Shown: positions 1 to 8,158, counted from the first letter of the stretch. The stretch is 16,403 bases of DNA from Acidobacteriota bacterium (GCA_021814355.1 JAKAIJ010000029.1:1-16403); one strand, 5' to 3'. Notes: generated by a model not told the origin, from the sequence alone. A program made the numbers and translations.

Positions 1-1515
1 GAATCCGGCTACGACTGGTGCGTCCCGCAGATCTCCATCAACGGCGGCACCTCCTGGGCCGACCTGACGACCCACTATGCCGGCTCCAGCGGCGGCTGGG
101 TCCAGAGGGACCTCGACCTCGCCGCCTACAGCGGGAGCAACGTGAAGATCCGCTTCCACTTCACCAGCGACACCGGCGTCAATGGCGAGGGCTGGTACGT
201 GGACGACATAGACGTGAGCAAGTCCCAGCCCTGCGGGGCGGAGCTCCACCACCAGTCCCACTCCATCACCGACACGTGCAGCGGCACGGGGAGCGGCGGC
301 AACAACGGGGTCCTGGACCCCGGCGAGGACGCAGCGGTTCAGGCGACCTTGGTGAACCTGGGGCCCTCCGCGGCCACGGGCGTGACGGCCACCCTCTCCA
401 CGACGACCGCCGGGTTCACCGTCACCGACGCCGACGCCGCCTTTCCGAACGTGCCGGGGAACAACGGCAGCGGCGCCTCCCAGCCCAACCACTTCGCCGT
501 CCGGGTGGACCCCTCGGTGGCCTGCGGGACGGTGGCCACCTTCACCCTGCACATGGTTTCCGCCGAGGGCGCCTGGGACGACGCCTTTACGCTCACCGTC
601 GGAGCCGTCACCCCCGGCGGGGGGACGCTCTTCACCGAGGCCTTCGACGCCGTCACGCCCCCGGCGCTGCCCGCGGGCTGGGCCACCGCCCAGGTGAGCG
701 GCACCGCCGGCGCCTGGGCCACCAACGCCGGAACCCGCTACCCTCTCGGCGGCGGCGCCCACTCCGCGCCCAACGTGGCCTACTTCAACTCCTTCACCAG
801 CACCAGCGGAAACTCGACGCGGCTGTACCGTAACACTGCCGGCTTCGCCATCCCTGCCGGGGCCACCTCGGCGACGCTGAGCTTCTGGATGTACCACGAC
901 CCCGGCTACTCGGGGAGCAACGACACGATTCAGTCGCAGGTCTCCACCAACGCGGGCGCCACCTGGACCAACGTGGGGACGGCCATCCCGCGGTATTCGG
1001 CGACGGAGGCCTGGACCCAGCACACGGCGAGCCTGAACGCCTACATCGGGCAGGCGGACGTGCGGCTGGCCTTCGTGGGCACGAGCGCCTACGGGAACGA
1101 CTGCCACATTGACGACGTGCAGGCAACCTATGCGGCGCCGGCCGGCTGCGCCGCGAACACCTGCACCCCGGCGCCCTCGACGCCGGGGGAGACCGCTCCG
1201 GGGAATCTGGCCTCCACCGCCCAGAGCTGGACCAACAAGACCACCCACGCCTGGCCGGCCAACGCCCAGGCCACGGGCTACAAGCTCTTCCGGGGCACGC
1301 AGGCGGACCTGCCGGCCCTGCTGACGGCGGCGCAGGACTCCTGCCTGAAGTACACCGGCGCCGCCACAAGTTGCGCCGTGACCGACGACCCGGCCGCGGT
1401 GGCCGGACGGTTCTACTGGTATCTGGTGGTGGGGACCAACGCCGCCGGTGACGGCCACCCGGGCAACGCCACGGCGGGGCCCCGCGTCGTCAACAGCTCG
1501 GGCGCCTGCCCGTGA
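1..1515 (+). CDS. Secreted multidomain protein, C-terminal part (jelly-roll / FN3-like), 5' partial
   Basis: The frame is open from the first base to a TGA at 1513-1515, giving 504 residues with the N-terminus outside the window. Residues 1-72 resemble the MAM-like 'choice-of-anchor J' jelly roll found at the end of immune-inhibitor-A/M6-type peptidases, ending in the hallmark GEGWYVDDIDV. About residues 98-200 form a CARDB/DUF11-like beta domain (DPGEDAAVQATLVNLGPSA). A second jelly roll spans about 210-375 (AFDAV, LSFWMYHDPG, CHIDDVQ). The last 110 residues form an FN3-like domain (WTNKTTHAWPANAQATGYKL, then RFYWYLVVGTN) ending in Cys-Pro. The composition is rich in Ala, Gly, Thr and Asn with paired cysteines, typical of an extracellular protein. 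No catalytic residues are visible, so calling it a peptidase is inference; an adhesin or glycan-binding protein is the alternative. It converges on the DUF5916 gene with 12 bp between stops and no obvious terminator. Confidence 0.85.
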   Translation, partial: ESGYDWCVPQISINGGTSWADLTTHYAGSSGGWVQRDLDLAAYSGSNVKIRFHFTSDTGVNGEGWYVDDIDVSKSQPCGAELHHQSHSITDTCSGTGSGGNNGVLDPGEDAAVQATLVNLGPSAATGVTATLSTTTAGFTVTDADAAFPNVPGNNGSGASQPNHFAVRVDPSVACGTVATFTLHMVSAEGAWDDAFTLTVGAVTPGGGTLFTEAFDAVTPPALPAGWATAQVSGTAGAWATNAGTRYPLGGGAHSAPNVAYFNSFTSTSGNSTRLYRNTAGFAIPAGATSATLSFWMYHDPGYSGSNDTIQSQVSTNAGATWTNVGTAIPRYSATEAWTQHTASLNAYIGQADVRLAFVGTSAYGNDCHIDDVQATYAAPAGCAANTCTPAPSTPGETAPGNLASTAQSWTNKTTHAWPANAQATGYKLFRGTQADLPALLTAAQDSCLKYTGAATSCAVTDDPAAVAGRFYWYLVVGTNAAGDGHPGNATAGPRVVNSSGACP

Positions 1516-1527
1516 GGGGCGGAGGCC

Positions 1528-3978
1528 TTAGAACCGCCAGATGAGTTTGACGAGGAACACCTCGTCCCGCGGGGAGTTCATCAGGGTGGCCCAGTCTCCG
1601 CGCGGATTCATGGCGGTCCCCCGCCCCGGCCCCGGCACGGGTGCGCCGCCGGCCTGCCCGCGGCCGTAGACCGCGTACAGCGTGCAGCCCGGCCGGAGCT
1701 CCCAGCGATAGACCAGGTTCACACTGAAGGCGAGTTCGTGGAAATCGGGGTTACCCGCGTAGGCGAAGGGCTGAAAGAGACCCGCCGCCAAAAGCTCTTG
1801 AAAACCCGCGTACTCCCCCGCGGCGTCGAAGACCTGGAAATAGAGGTCGGCCGTCATGTCCGACGTGAACAGGTAGGAGGCACGGCCCGAGAGGTTCACC
1901 TCCCGCAGACCCAGGTCGGCAAAGAGGTAATGGGTAGATCCGGCGGCGTCCGTCACCGTGTCAACCCATCGAAAATCGCCCCGGCTTTCCGCGTAGGAGA
2001 GCGCCGGGACGAAAGAGAACCGGTCGCTGGCCTGCCAGGTGAGGTCGAACCCCGCGTCCCAGGCGCGGCCGTGGACGGTGGTGTTGAGGTCGTTCCAGAA
2101 CTCCCAGCGGACCGCCTTCCGATCGTCCGTTTCGAACCCCCACCAGGAGTAGAGGGCCGGGGGCCTCTGGAAGAGGGACCCTCCGCGGGTCTCGCGATCG
2201 TCGTAGGCGGAGGCGCCGCGCTCGACCCCCGCGTACACGCTCCAGTAGTTCTTCAAGGTCCCGTGGGCGTTGACGTTGAGTCCCCGGCTCAGGACGGCGC
2301 CCGCAAAATTAGTGGTATACCAGGCGTTGGTGCCCGCCTCCCATTGAACGAACCGGAGTCCGGGCCTGTCCTGGGTGTAGTTCGCCGAAAACGAAGTCTG
2401 GCGGTAGTCGTTGCGTCGCAGGTAGCCCAGGTCGTTGAGTTGGAACCGGGGATCGTAGTAGACGTGGCCCAGCCGGAGCCGCCATCGGTCCGTGGGCTTG
2501 TGGACCCACTCCACGTCGCCGCCGGTGCCCGCCGTCCGGACTCCCGCGTCCCGGGTCTCCGAACGGGCGACGTTGCCCCGAATCTGGTCCCGGTTCCCGC
2601 GGAAGTTCAGGTCCCAGGTGAGCGCCCCCGCGACGGCGTCCCGGCCCTCCTTCCGGTCCACGGCGGTGGTGAGCAGGCCCACCGAGGAGTTTTTGCCCAG
2701 GTGCTGGTTCAGTCGCAGGACCCCGTAGAGCGTCTGCGGCTGGAGCATCTGGTCCGCCACGGCTCCGTCGGCGCCCTGGACCCGCGCTCGGACCTCCTCG
2801 GTGACGGCGGCGAACCCGCCCACCGTGAGCCCGTCCGCGGTGGTTCCGGTCAGCTTCGCCGCGGCGAGGATCCGGGTCCGCTCGGGTGAGGAGAGGACGC
2901 GCCCCCCCGCGGGGGGCGCCGGTTCTCCCGGCGGCGCGCCGATGCGCCGCGTGTGGAGGAAGGTCGTCCCCATGAGGGCGGGGGGGCTGAAGATCTGGAA
3001 CCCCTCGACGAAGAAGGGCCTCTTCTCCGGGTAGAAGGTCTCGTAGGTCGAGAGGTTGAGGACGATCCGGTCGGCCTCCACCTGGCCGAAGTCGGGGTTC
3101 AGCGTTCCGGTGACGGTGAAGTTCGTGCCCAGGGGGTACCGGAAGTCGAGGCCCGCGTCGAGGTCCGTGCCGCGGCCGAAGAAGGGCTCCCGGGTGTGGG
3201 TGCGCGCCCTGCCCACGACGAAGGGCCGGAGGTCCAGGTGCCGCCGGGGATGGACGCCTTTGAGCCCCGTCAGCGTCCCAAAGGCCGAGACCCGGCGGTT
3301 GGAGGTGGGCGGGTTGTATTGCCACTGGTCCACCTCCTGGAGCCGGCTGACGTCCCGCTGGACCTGGAACCCAAACCGGACCTCCTCCCCGTTCGAGAAG
3401 CGGAGCTCCGAGAACGGGATTCGGAACTCGGCGCACCAGCCGCCGTCGAACCGGGCCGCGGCCGCCTCCCAAATGGCGTCCCACTGGTAGTTGAGGTTGA
3501 ACTCGTTGTAGATGAAGGCGTCAATACGCGTTCCCGACTCGCTAAGCCGGAAGTAGTACGCCTCGCGGCCGTTGCGCTGGGTGTCGAGCTCGATCTGGAC
3601 GGCGTCGGTGGGAATCTCGCGGTCCCGCCTCGCCATGCGGCGCACGATCTTGCCGGGCTCGGGGTCGTGGCAGACCACCCCGACGTAGAGGGCGTCCTCG
3701 TCGTAGAGAACGCGGACCTCCGTAGGGAAGCTCGCCGGCCGCCCGGGATCGGGGTAGCGCTGGGTCCAGCTTCCCGAGGAGGGCGCGGACGCCCAATCGG
3801 CCTCGTCCAGACGACCGTCCACCCGGATGGCTCCCACGGCCCGACGAGCTTCGATCATCCGCCGGGGGGGAGCTTGGGCGTCGCCCCCGCTCCCCCGGGA
3901 TGCGCGGACAGACCCCGTGGGCGCGAGCAGGCAGGCCACGACCGCCAGGCCCGCGAGGAGACGCCGGATGTCGAACAA
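1528..3978 (-). CDS. DUF5916 outer-membrane protein with CBM9-like N-terminal domain
   Basis: This is an 816-residue exported protein. Residues 1-26 form a signal peptide (RRLLAGLAVVACLLAPTG, then RAS). About residues 45-225 match a CBM9-like beta-sandwich (VDGRLDEADW, VRVLYDEDALYVGVVCHDPE, WCAEFRIPFSELRF). The rest is the DUF5916 region with the diagnostic segment DFGQVEADRIVLNLSTYETF followed by YPEKRPFFVEG. Its C-terminal half consists of alternating aromatic strands and ends in Phe (VKLIWRF), as expected of an outer-membrane beta-barrel. The family's function is not established; carbohydrate binding or surface transport is inferred from the CBM9-like fold. The start is TTG, chosen because a GGAGGGG ribosome binding site lies just before it and no in-frame ATG sits nearby. 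It follows the aminopeptidase stop by 51 bp on the same strand, so co-transcription is likely. Length and domain order look normal for the family. Confidence 0.9.
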   Translation of the reverse strand: MFDIRRLLAGLAVVACLLAPTGSVRASRGSGGDAQAPPRRMIEARRAVGAIRVDGRLDEADWASAPSSGSWTQRYPDPGRPASFPTEVRVLYDEDALYVGVVCHDPEPGKIVRRMARRDREIPTDAVQIELDTQRNGREAYYFRLSESGTRIDAFIYNEFNLNYQWDAIWEAAAARFDGGWCAEFRIPFSELRFSNGEEVRFGFQVQRDVSRLQEVDQWQYNPPTSNRRVSAFGTLTGLKGVHPRRHLDLRPFVVGRARTHTREPFFGRGTDLDAGLDFRYPLGTNFTVTGTLNPDFGQVEADRIVLNLSTYETFYPEKRPFFVEGFQIFSPPALMGTTFLHTRRIGAPPGEPAPPAGGRVLSSPERTRILAAAKLTGTTADGLTVGGFAAVTEEVRARVQGADGAVADQMLQPQTLYGVLRLNQHLGKNSSVGLLTTAVDRKEGRDAVAGALTWDLNFRGNRDQIRGNVARSETRDAGVRTAGTGGDVEWVHKPTDRWRLRLGHVYYDPRFQLNDLGYLRRNDYRQTSFSANYTQDRPGLRFVQWEAGTNAWYTTNFAGAVLSRGLNVNAHGTLKNYWSVYAGVERGASAYDDRETRGGSLFQRPPALYSWWGFETDDRKAVRWEFWNDLNTTVHGRAWDAGFDLTWQASDRFSFVPALSYAESRGDFRWVDTVTDAAGSTHYLFADLGLREVNLSGRASYLFTSDMTADLYFQVFDAAGEYAGFQELLAAGLFQPFAYAGNPDFHELAFSVNLVYRWELRPGCTLYAVYGRGQAGGAPVPGPGRGTAMNPRGDWATLMNSPRDEVFLVKLIWRF

Positions 3979-3982
3979 TGGG

Positions 3983-3989
3983 CCCCTCC
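3983..3989 (-). promoter_or_regulatory. Ribosome binding site fixing the TTG start of the DUF5916 gene
   Basis: On the minus strand GGAGGGG lies here, with the GGAGG core 6 nt before a TTG codon at 3978. There is no ATG or GTG in the same frame with comparable spacing, so this site decides an otherwise unusual TTG start. Confidence 0.65.
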
Positions 3990-4029
3990 AAGGGGGGAGC
4001 TACGGAAACCGTCCTCTGGAAGTTGCCGC

Positions 4030-6870
4030 TTACCTGCGCTTCTGGCCACTCTTCGCCGGCGGCCCCTTTTTGGGCTGGGGCTTTGGCTTCGGTTTCGGCT
4101 TGGCCTTTGCCGGCGCCGCTTTCTTGGGGGCCGGCTTTCGTCCCACCGGGAGGGCCGCCTTCCCGGGTGCAGGGTTCGCGGGAGCCGCCGCGCGCGCCGT
4201 CTTCGCGGGCGCGGCTCCGGCCGCCTGACGGCGGGGAGGGGCGGTCTTCACCGGGGACGGCGGAAGGGAAGGAGGAGACTCGTCCTTCCCGGGCGCGTGT
4301 TTCTTGGCTGCGGGGAGGAGCTTCTCCAGTTTCTCGATCCGGTCGCGGAGGGTGCGGTTCTCCTCCCGGAGCTTGTCGAAGTCGGTCCGCAGGACCGCGA
4401 CCTCGTCGCCCTTGCCCTTGGCCTCCCTCAGGCGGCGCGCGATGTCCCGGCTGTTGATCACCAGCCGGCCGTCCACCTCGCGGGAGCGGAGGTTGTCCAC
4501 CGCCTCGGCCGCGGACGGCTCGTCGAGAATCTCGAGGGACTGGAGGGCGCCCATCTTGGCGAAGAAGTCTGGGTCGCGCAGGCAGGACTCCAGCTCCTGC
4601 CGGACGATGTCCCGCTGGGGGTCCCGTCCTCGGGCCAGCGCGGCCAGGGCGCGCATGGCACCCATGCGGCCCTGGGGCCGGCCGCCGGGCGCGGCGCAGG
4701 CGCGCAGGATGGGGAAGGCCCGGTCGTCGCGCAGCCGGGCCAGCCCCGCGCAGGCGTAGGCCCGGACCACGTCCACGTGGCTCTCCTTCTTCGCCGAGGC
4801 CGCGAGCACCGCGAAGCCCGAGGGGTGCCGCGTGGCCCCCAGGGCCAAGTTGGCCTCCGCCTCCACAAAATAGGAGGGGTCCTTGCGCGCGACGGGCGCC
4901 AGGGCCCGGGCCGCCGCCTCGTCCTGGAACCGGCCCAGGGCCTTCGCCACCGCCCGCCGCACCTTGGGGTTCTGGATCGCGAGCCCCCCCGCGAGGGCGT
5001 CCCGCGCCGCCACCGAGCCGTTCTCGCCCAGCGCCGCGGCGACCTCCACGGCGGCGCCCCAGAAGGGATCCCTCCCCAGGGCAGCGGCGAGGGCCTCCAC
5101 CGCCTCGGCGGAACCCTCCGCGGCCAGGGCGTGGGCCGCCTCGGCCCGCCCCGTCCAGTCGGGGTCCCTTTCCAGCTGGGCTTTGAGCATGGCCAGCGAC
5201 ATCTTCAGCGTGGTTTTCTTGACGAGCTGGCAGCCGGGGTCGAAACGGATGAACTCGGGCCTCTCCTCGAGGGGGAACGTGAACTGGTGGTGGGCCTCCG
5301 CCACCTCCACCGCGCGCTCCTCGGTTTTCTTCTTGCCGTGGAAGCGGAGGGTGACGGGCAGGCGGAAGAGCCCCTTCCCTCCGTCCAGCTTCTGCTTCTG
5401 GTCCACCGTGACGACGGCGCTCCGGTGGTCCTCGTCCCAGGAAGCCTTCACTTCGAGCTCGGGGTAGCCGGCGCCGAAGACCCACTGGTCAAAGAACCAC
5501 TCGAGGTTCTTGCCGGTGACCCTCGTGATCAGGGCGATCAGTTCCTCGGTCTGGACAGTCTGGCCGGCGTAGGTCTCCAGCCAAGCCTTCACGCAGGCCC
5601 AGAAATCGGTCTCCCCGAGAAGCCGGCGGAGCATGTGGAGGACGAGGCCTCCCTTTTCGTAGATGTGGGCGTCGAAGAGCTGCATGGGGAGGGCGTACTC
5701 GCGGGTCACGGTGGCCCGGCGGACAGCCTTGTCCCGCTCTAGGAACGCGGCCATCTGGTCCAGGCGGTGACGGGCCGCGTCCTCCTCCCCCTTCCAGTGC
5801 TCGCGGTAGACCACCTCGGCGTAGGAGGCGAACCCCTCGTTGAGCCACGCGTGGGACCAGTCCTTACACGTGACCAGGTCCCCGAACCACTGGTGGGCGA
5901 GCTCGTGAGAGATGAGGTCGTCGGGCTCGTAGTCAAGGGCCGCCCGGGCGTCGGGGAGGCAGCGGTCAATGAGGGTCGTGGCGCTGATGTTCTCCATGCC
6001 GCCGAAGATGAAGTCCTCCACCACCACTTGGCTGTATTTGGGGTAGGGGTACTCCACGCCGAACCGCTCGGAGAAGTGCTCGAGCATGTCGGGGGTCCTC
6101 GCGAAGGCCCGGCGCGCCAGGGCCTCCAGGCCCGGCTTGACGAAGTATTGGACGGGGCGGCCCCGCCACGTCTGCTCCACTTTGACGAACTCCCCGCAGG
6201 CCACCGAGATGAGGTAACTCACGTGGGGAACGTCCATCCGGTGGTGCCAGACTTTCTCCCTGCGCTTCTTGTCGTGGGTCACCGACAGGAGCTGGCCATT
6301 GCCCACGACGGTCCAGGATTCGGGGACCGCGACGAGGGTCTCGGAAGTGGCCTTCTCGTTCGGGTAGTCGAAACAGGGGAACCAGTGGCGGGAGTCCTCG
6401 TCCTGGCCCTGGGTCCACACCTGCACCGCCTTCCGCGGGGACTCTTTGCTCGGGCCGGTGAAGTAGATCCCGGCCCGCGGCCGCCCGTGGTAGGCCACCA
6501 CGACGTCCGCGGCCACCCCCTTGTGGAGGGGGCGGGGAAACCGGACCGTCAGCCGGGCGCCGTCGTGGTCAAAGGCCAGCCGACGACCCTCGCCGTCGGC
6601 CACGGCGTCTACGGTCAGCTCGGCGCAGTCCAGTTCGAGCTTGGTCAGGCCGTCGGCCAGGGGGGAGAGGGTAGTCGTGCAGCGGCCCACCAGTCCCTTG
6701 CGGGGCAGGTCGAACCCGAGCTCGATCTTGATGTGGAGAATGTCAACGGCCTTGTCCGGGGCATAGCGGCGTGTCTCCACCAGCTCGGACGAAGGGAGCT
6801 CGGCCCGGGCCCCGCCCGCGTCTCCCCCGAAGTAACGTCCCTCCAGCCAGCCGCCCTTCGCGATGGTCAT
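4030..6870 (-). CDS. M1-family zinc aminopeptidase with HEAT repeats, coiled coil and basic tail
   Basis: This is a 946-residue M1 (gluzincin) metallopeptidase, expected to remove N-terminal residues from peptides. The substrate-binding GGMEN motif is at about residues 290-294. The zinc site is H322-E-L-A-H326 with the third ligand E345 in WLNEG, and the transition-state tyrosine is probably Y404 in IYEKGG, so the catalytic set is intact. The N-terminal M1 beta domain precedes it. About 560-800 is alpha-helical and HEAT-like (PEAVEALAAAL-type helices, KVRRAVAKALGRF). Residues ~821-851 form a short coiled coil (LREENRTLRDRIEKLEKLL). The last ~95 residues are low-complexity Lys/Pro/Ala, ending in SGQKRR. 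No signal peptide is visible, so a cytoplasmic location is likely unless export is non-classical. The ATG at 6870 is preferred over one at 6912 because AGGGAGG lies 5 nt upstream. It heads a probable operon with the DUF5916 gene. Confidence 0.93.
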   Translation of the reverse strand: MTIAKGGWLEGRYFGGDAGGARAELPSSELVETRRYAPDKAVDILHIKIELGFDLPRKGLVGRCTTTLSPLADGLTKLELDCAELTVDAVADGEGRRLAFDHDGARLTVRFPRPLHKGVAADVVVAYHGRPRAGIYFTGPSKESPRKAVQVWTQGQDEDSRHWFPCFDYPNEKATSETLVAVPESWTVVGNGQLLSVTHDKKRREKVWHHRMDVPHVSYLISVACGEFVKVEQTWRGRPVQYFVKPGLEALARRAFARTPDMLEHFSERFGVEYPYPKYSQVVVEDFIFGGMENISATTLIDRCLPDARAALDYEPDDLISHELAHQWFGDLVTCKDWSHAWLNEGFASYAEVVYREHWKGEEDAARHRLDQMAAFLERDKAVRRATVTREYALPMQLFDAHIYEKGGLVLHMLRRLLGETDFWACVKAWLETYAGQTVQTEELIALITRVTGKNLEWFFDQWVFGAGYPELEVKASWDEDHRSAVVTVDQKQKLDGGKGLFRLPVTLRFHGKKKTEERAVEVAEAHHQFTFPLEERPEFIRFDPGCQLVKKTTLKMSLAMLKAQLERDPDWTGRAEAAHALAAEGSAEAVEALAAALGRDPFWGAAVEVAAALGENGSVAARDALAGGLAIQNPKVRRAVAKALGRFQDEAAARALAPVARKDPSYFVEAEANLALGATRHPSGFAVLAASAKKESHVDVVRAYACAGLARLRDDRAFPILRACAAPGGRPQGRMGAMRALAALARGRDPQRDIVRQELESCLRDPDFFAKMGALQSLEILDEPSAAEAVDNLRSREVDGRLVINSRDIARRLREAKGKGDEVAVLRTDFDKLREENRTLRDRIEKLEKLLPAAKKHAPGKDESPPSLPPSPVKTAPPRRQAAGAAPAKTARAAAPANPAPGKAALPVGRKPAPKKAAPAKAKPKPKPKPQPKKGPPAKSGQKRR

Positions 6871-6875
6871 GATGC

Positions 6876-6882
6876 CCTCCCT
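6876..6882 (-). promoter_or_regulatory. Ribosome binding site choosing the aminopeptidase start
   Basis: AGGGAGG on the minus strand, 5 nt before the ATG at 6870. The upstream in-frame ATG at 6912 has no comparable site, and the 14 residues it would add (LPSRSAATGREGI) look non-native. Confidence 0.65.
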
Positions 6883-6962
6883 GCCTGTCGCTGCGGACCG
6901 AGAGGGGAGCATACCATCGCTCCTGGCCGAAAGGAAGGCGGATCACGGCCCTCCAGCACCAC

Positions 6963-6978
6963 GTTTCAGCCGTGAAAC
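6963..6978. repeat. Perfect 16-bp dyad in the aminopeptidase leader
   Basis: GTTTCA-GCCG-TGAAAC is a perfect 6-bp inverted repeat with a 4-nt centre. It lies between the AT-rich candidate promoter (7004-7033) and the aminopeptidase start at 6870, so it would fall in the 5' leader. It could be an operator half-site pair or a small RNA hairpin. It is not followed by a T-run on either strand, so it is not a typical intrinsic terminator. Chance occurrence cannot be excluded from one copy. Confidence 0.4.
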
Positions 6979-7003
6979 CATTCAAGACTGCACAGGGTTC
7001 TTG

Positions 7004-7033
7004 TACATATCTACATATTTATCAATTGGTTAA
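7004..7033 (-). promoter_or_regulatory. Candidate sigma-70-like promoter for the aminopeptidase operon
   Basis: This is a sharply AT-rich island in an otherwise very GC-rich region. On the minus strand it can be read as TTAACC (-35, 7028-7033), an 18-nt spacer and TATGTA (-10, 7004-7009), giving a leader of about 125 nt before the ATG at 6870. The 275-bp spacer from 6871 to 7145 holds nothing else recognisable apart from the dyad at 6963-6978. The box assignment is by eye. Confidence 0.4.
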
Positions 7034-7145
7034 CTCCGTTTTGCGGTGAACTTCTGGAGGGGGACGGAAGGCGGCCTGCCCAAAGATCGCCGTTGAATCT
7101 GGCTGGAACCGCACTCCGTCGGCCGGGGCCGGCGAGGGACGCGGA

Positions 7146-7646
7146 TCAGCGCTTCGTACCCGTGGCGTCGAGCGGACGCATGGCCGCCGGTGGCGGCGGC
7201 CCTGGGGAGAACCGGGGCTTGGTCGGATCGAAGGGGGGCCTCGCCGTCGGTGCCGCTGCCCCCTCCGAAACTCCATCCTCAGGGGGGCCTTCTGCGCTCC
7301 CGCTTGTCTCGGCCATCGCCGATGGCGGCACCGGGGGAGTCTCCGCCGCGGGAGAAGGCCCCGGAAGGGGAGAGGGAGTGAGCACCCCCGCGGGCGGCTT
7401 CACGTCGGGGCGCTCGTTCCGGATTTCCAGAATCCGCGAAGAGGGCACCGCGATCTCTCCGTTCTCCACCGTGAGGTAGGTCCAGGCGCCCGACTCCCGG
7501 TGACCCGAAACGGTGAGCGACCGGTGGTCCCGGAAGACGACCACCGTCTCCTGGCCCAACAGGGGAGGAGCGCTCCCCAGGAGGGGAAGCGCCACCAGGA
7601 GGCGAAGAGAGAGGAGGCTACGGCGCGCCGGTCCGGGCGTTCTCAT
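7146..7646 (-). CDS. Small exported protein with N-terminal beta segment and proline-rich tail (unknown function)
   Basis: This predicted product has 166 residues. The first ~31 form a signal peptide (RRSLLSLRLLVALPLLGSAP), followed by a short beta-rich segment, ETVVVFRDHRSLTVSGHRES, AWTYLTVENGEIAVPSSRI, which reads like a small domain recording 'value plus strand' pairs. The remainder is Pro/Ala/Gly-rich and probably disordered (PPSAMAETS, RFSPGPPPPAA). The ATG at 7646 is chosen because it overlaps the TGA of the upstream gene in an ATGA arrangement, indicating translational coupling. A longer in-frame reading starting at 7913 is rejected because it overlaps that gene and is Arg/Gly-rich without features. 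I do not recognise a named family. The proline-rich tail may span or bind the cell wall, which is inference. Both proteins of the pair appear exported and may act together. Confidence 0.7.
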   Translation of the reverse strand: MRTPGPARRSLLSLRLLVALPLLGSAPPLLGQETVVVFRDHRSLTVSGHRESGAWTYLTVENGEIAVPSSRILEIRNERPDVKPPAGVLTPSPLPGPSPAAETPPVPPSAMAETSGSAEGPPEDGVSEGAAAPTARPPFDPTKPRFSPGPPPPAAMRPLDATGTKR

Positions 7647-8068
7647 CGCATCCCCGTGTCCCAGCGGAGGATAACCTGAGTGGTCTCTCCCTCGCGGACG
7701 GTCACCCGCGCCGAATCTCCCAGGGGGTTTCCCTCCACGTGCCCACCCTCGGGAACCACGGTGTACTCGCCGGGGGCTAGGGCCACCTGAAACCGGCCCG
7801 ATTCGTCGGAGCGGAACGTCGCGACCACCGTCCGGTCCTGCCCCAGCACCTGAAAGGCCGCCGAGAAGGGCTGGTCCGGGCAGGGCCTGTCCGGCCGGAC
7901 CGGACCCGGGCACATGGGGCCGCGAAGGACGACCCCCTCGAGCCCGGAGGGGGGGGCGGACCGCTTCTGGGCGCAGCAGGCGAAAGGCAGCCCCAGGGCG
8001 CAGGTCAAGGCAAGGCCGGAGGAGAGCAGGCCCCTTGCGAATCTCGGCTTCTTGGGGACAACGATCAT
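7643..8068 (-). CDS. Small exported protein with carboxypeptidase-regulatory-like (prealbumin-like) domain
   Basis: This is a 141-residue product. The N-terminus is basic followed by a hydrophobic stretch (LLSSGLALTCALGLPFACCA), a signal peptide; the double Cys at 31-32 hints at a lipoprotein but does not fit a canonical lipobox. The mature part is one small beta-sandwich: GLEGVVLRGPMCPGPVRP, then PCPDQPF, TVVATFRSDESGRFQVALAP, GEYTVVPEGG and VTVREGETTQVILRWDTG. The pattern 'SDESGRFQVALAPGEYTV' is typical of carboxypeptidase-regulatory-like domains, which are structural or binding modules rather than enzymes. The ATG at 8068 is preferred to a TTG at 8077: GGTGGAG (8080-8086) lies 11 nt from the ATG but only 2 nt from the TTG. 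It overlaps the next gene by 4 bp and is divergent from the plus-strand gene at 8245. Confidence 0.82.
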   Translation of the reverse strand: MIVVPKKPRFARGLLSSGLALTCALGLPFACCAQKRSAPPSGLEGVVLRGPMCPGPVRPDRPCPDQPFSAAFQVLGQDRTVVATFRSDESGRFQVALAPGEYTVVPEGGHVEGNPLGDSARVTVREGETTQVILRWDTGMR

Positions 8069-8158
8069 AGGCGGCAAATCTCCACCAACTCTACGATAGC
8101 CTCCGCGGAGGCGGAAGGCAAGCCGCGCCCACCCGCGTGGCTTGCGCGGCCCCTTCTC

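Noticed and set aside
2953..5742. 929-codon open frame on the plus strand
   Set aside because: It is antisense to the DUF5916 and aminopeptidase genes, spans their junction, is Gly/Arg/Pro/Val-rich with no motif or ribosome binding site, and is explained by high GC.
7117..7137. GC-rich hairpin after the proline-rich gene as a terminator
   Set aside because: The loop would be only two bases, the stem has a mismatch and there is no T-run on either strand.
8100..8111. CCTCCGCGGAGG palindrome as an operator
   Set aside because: A 12-bp GC palindrome is expected by chance in DNA of this composition, and there is no second copy nearby.
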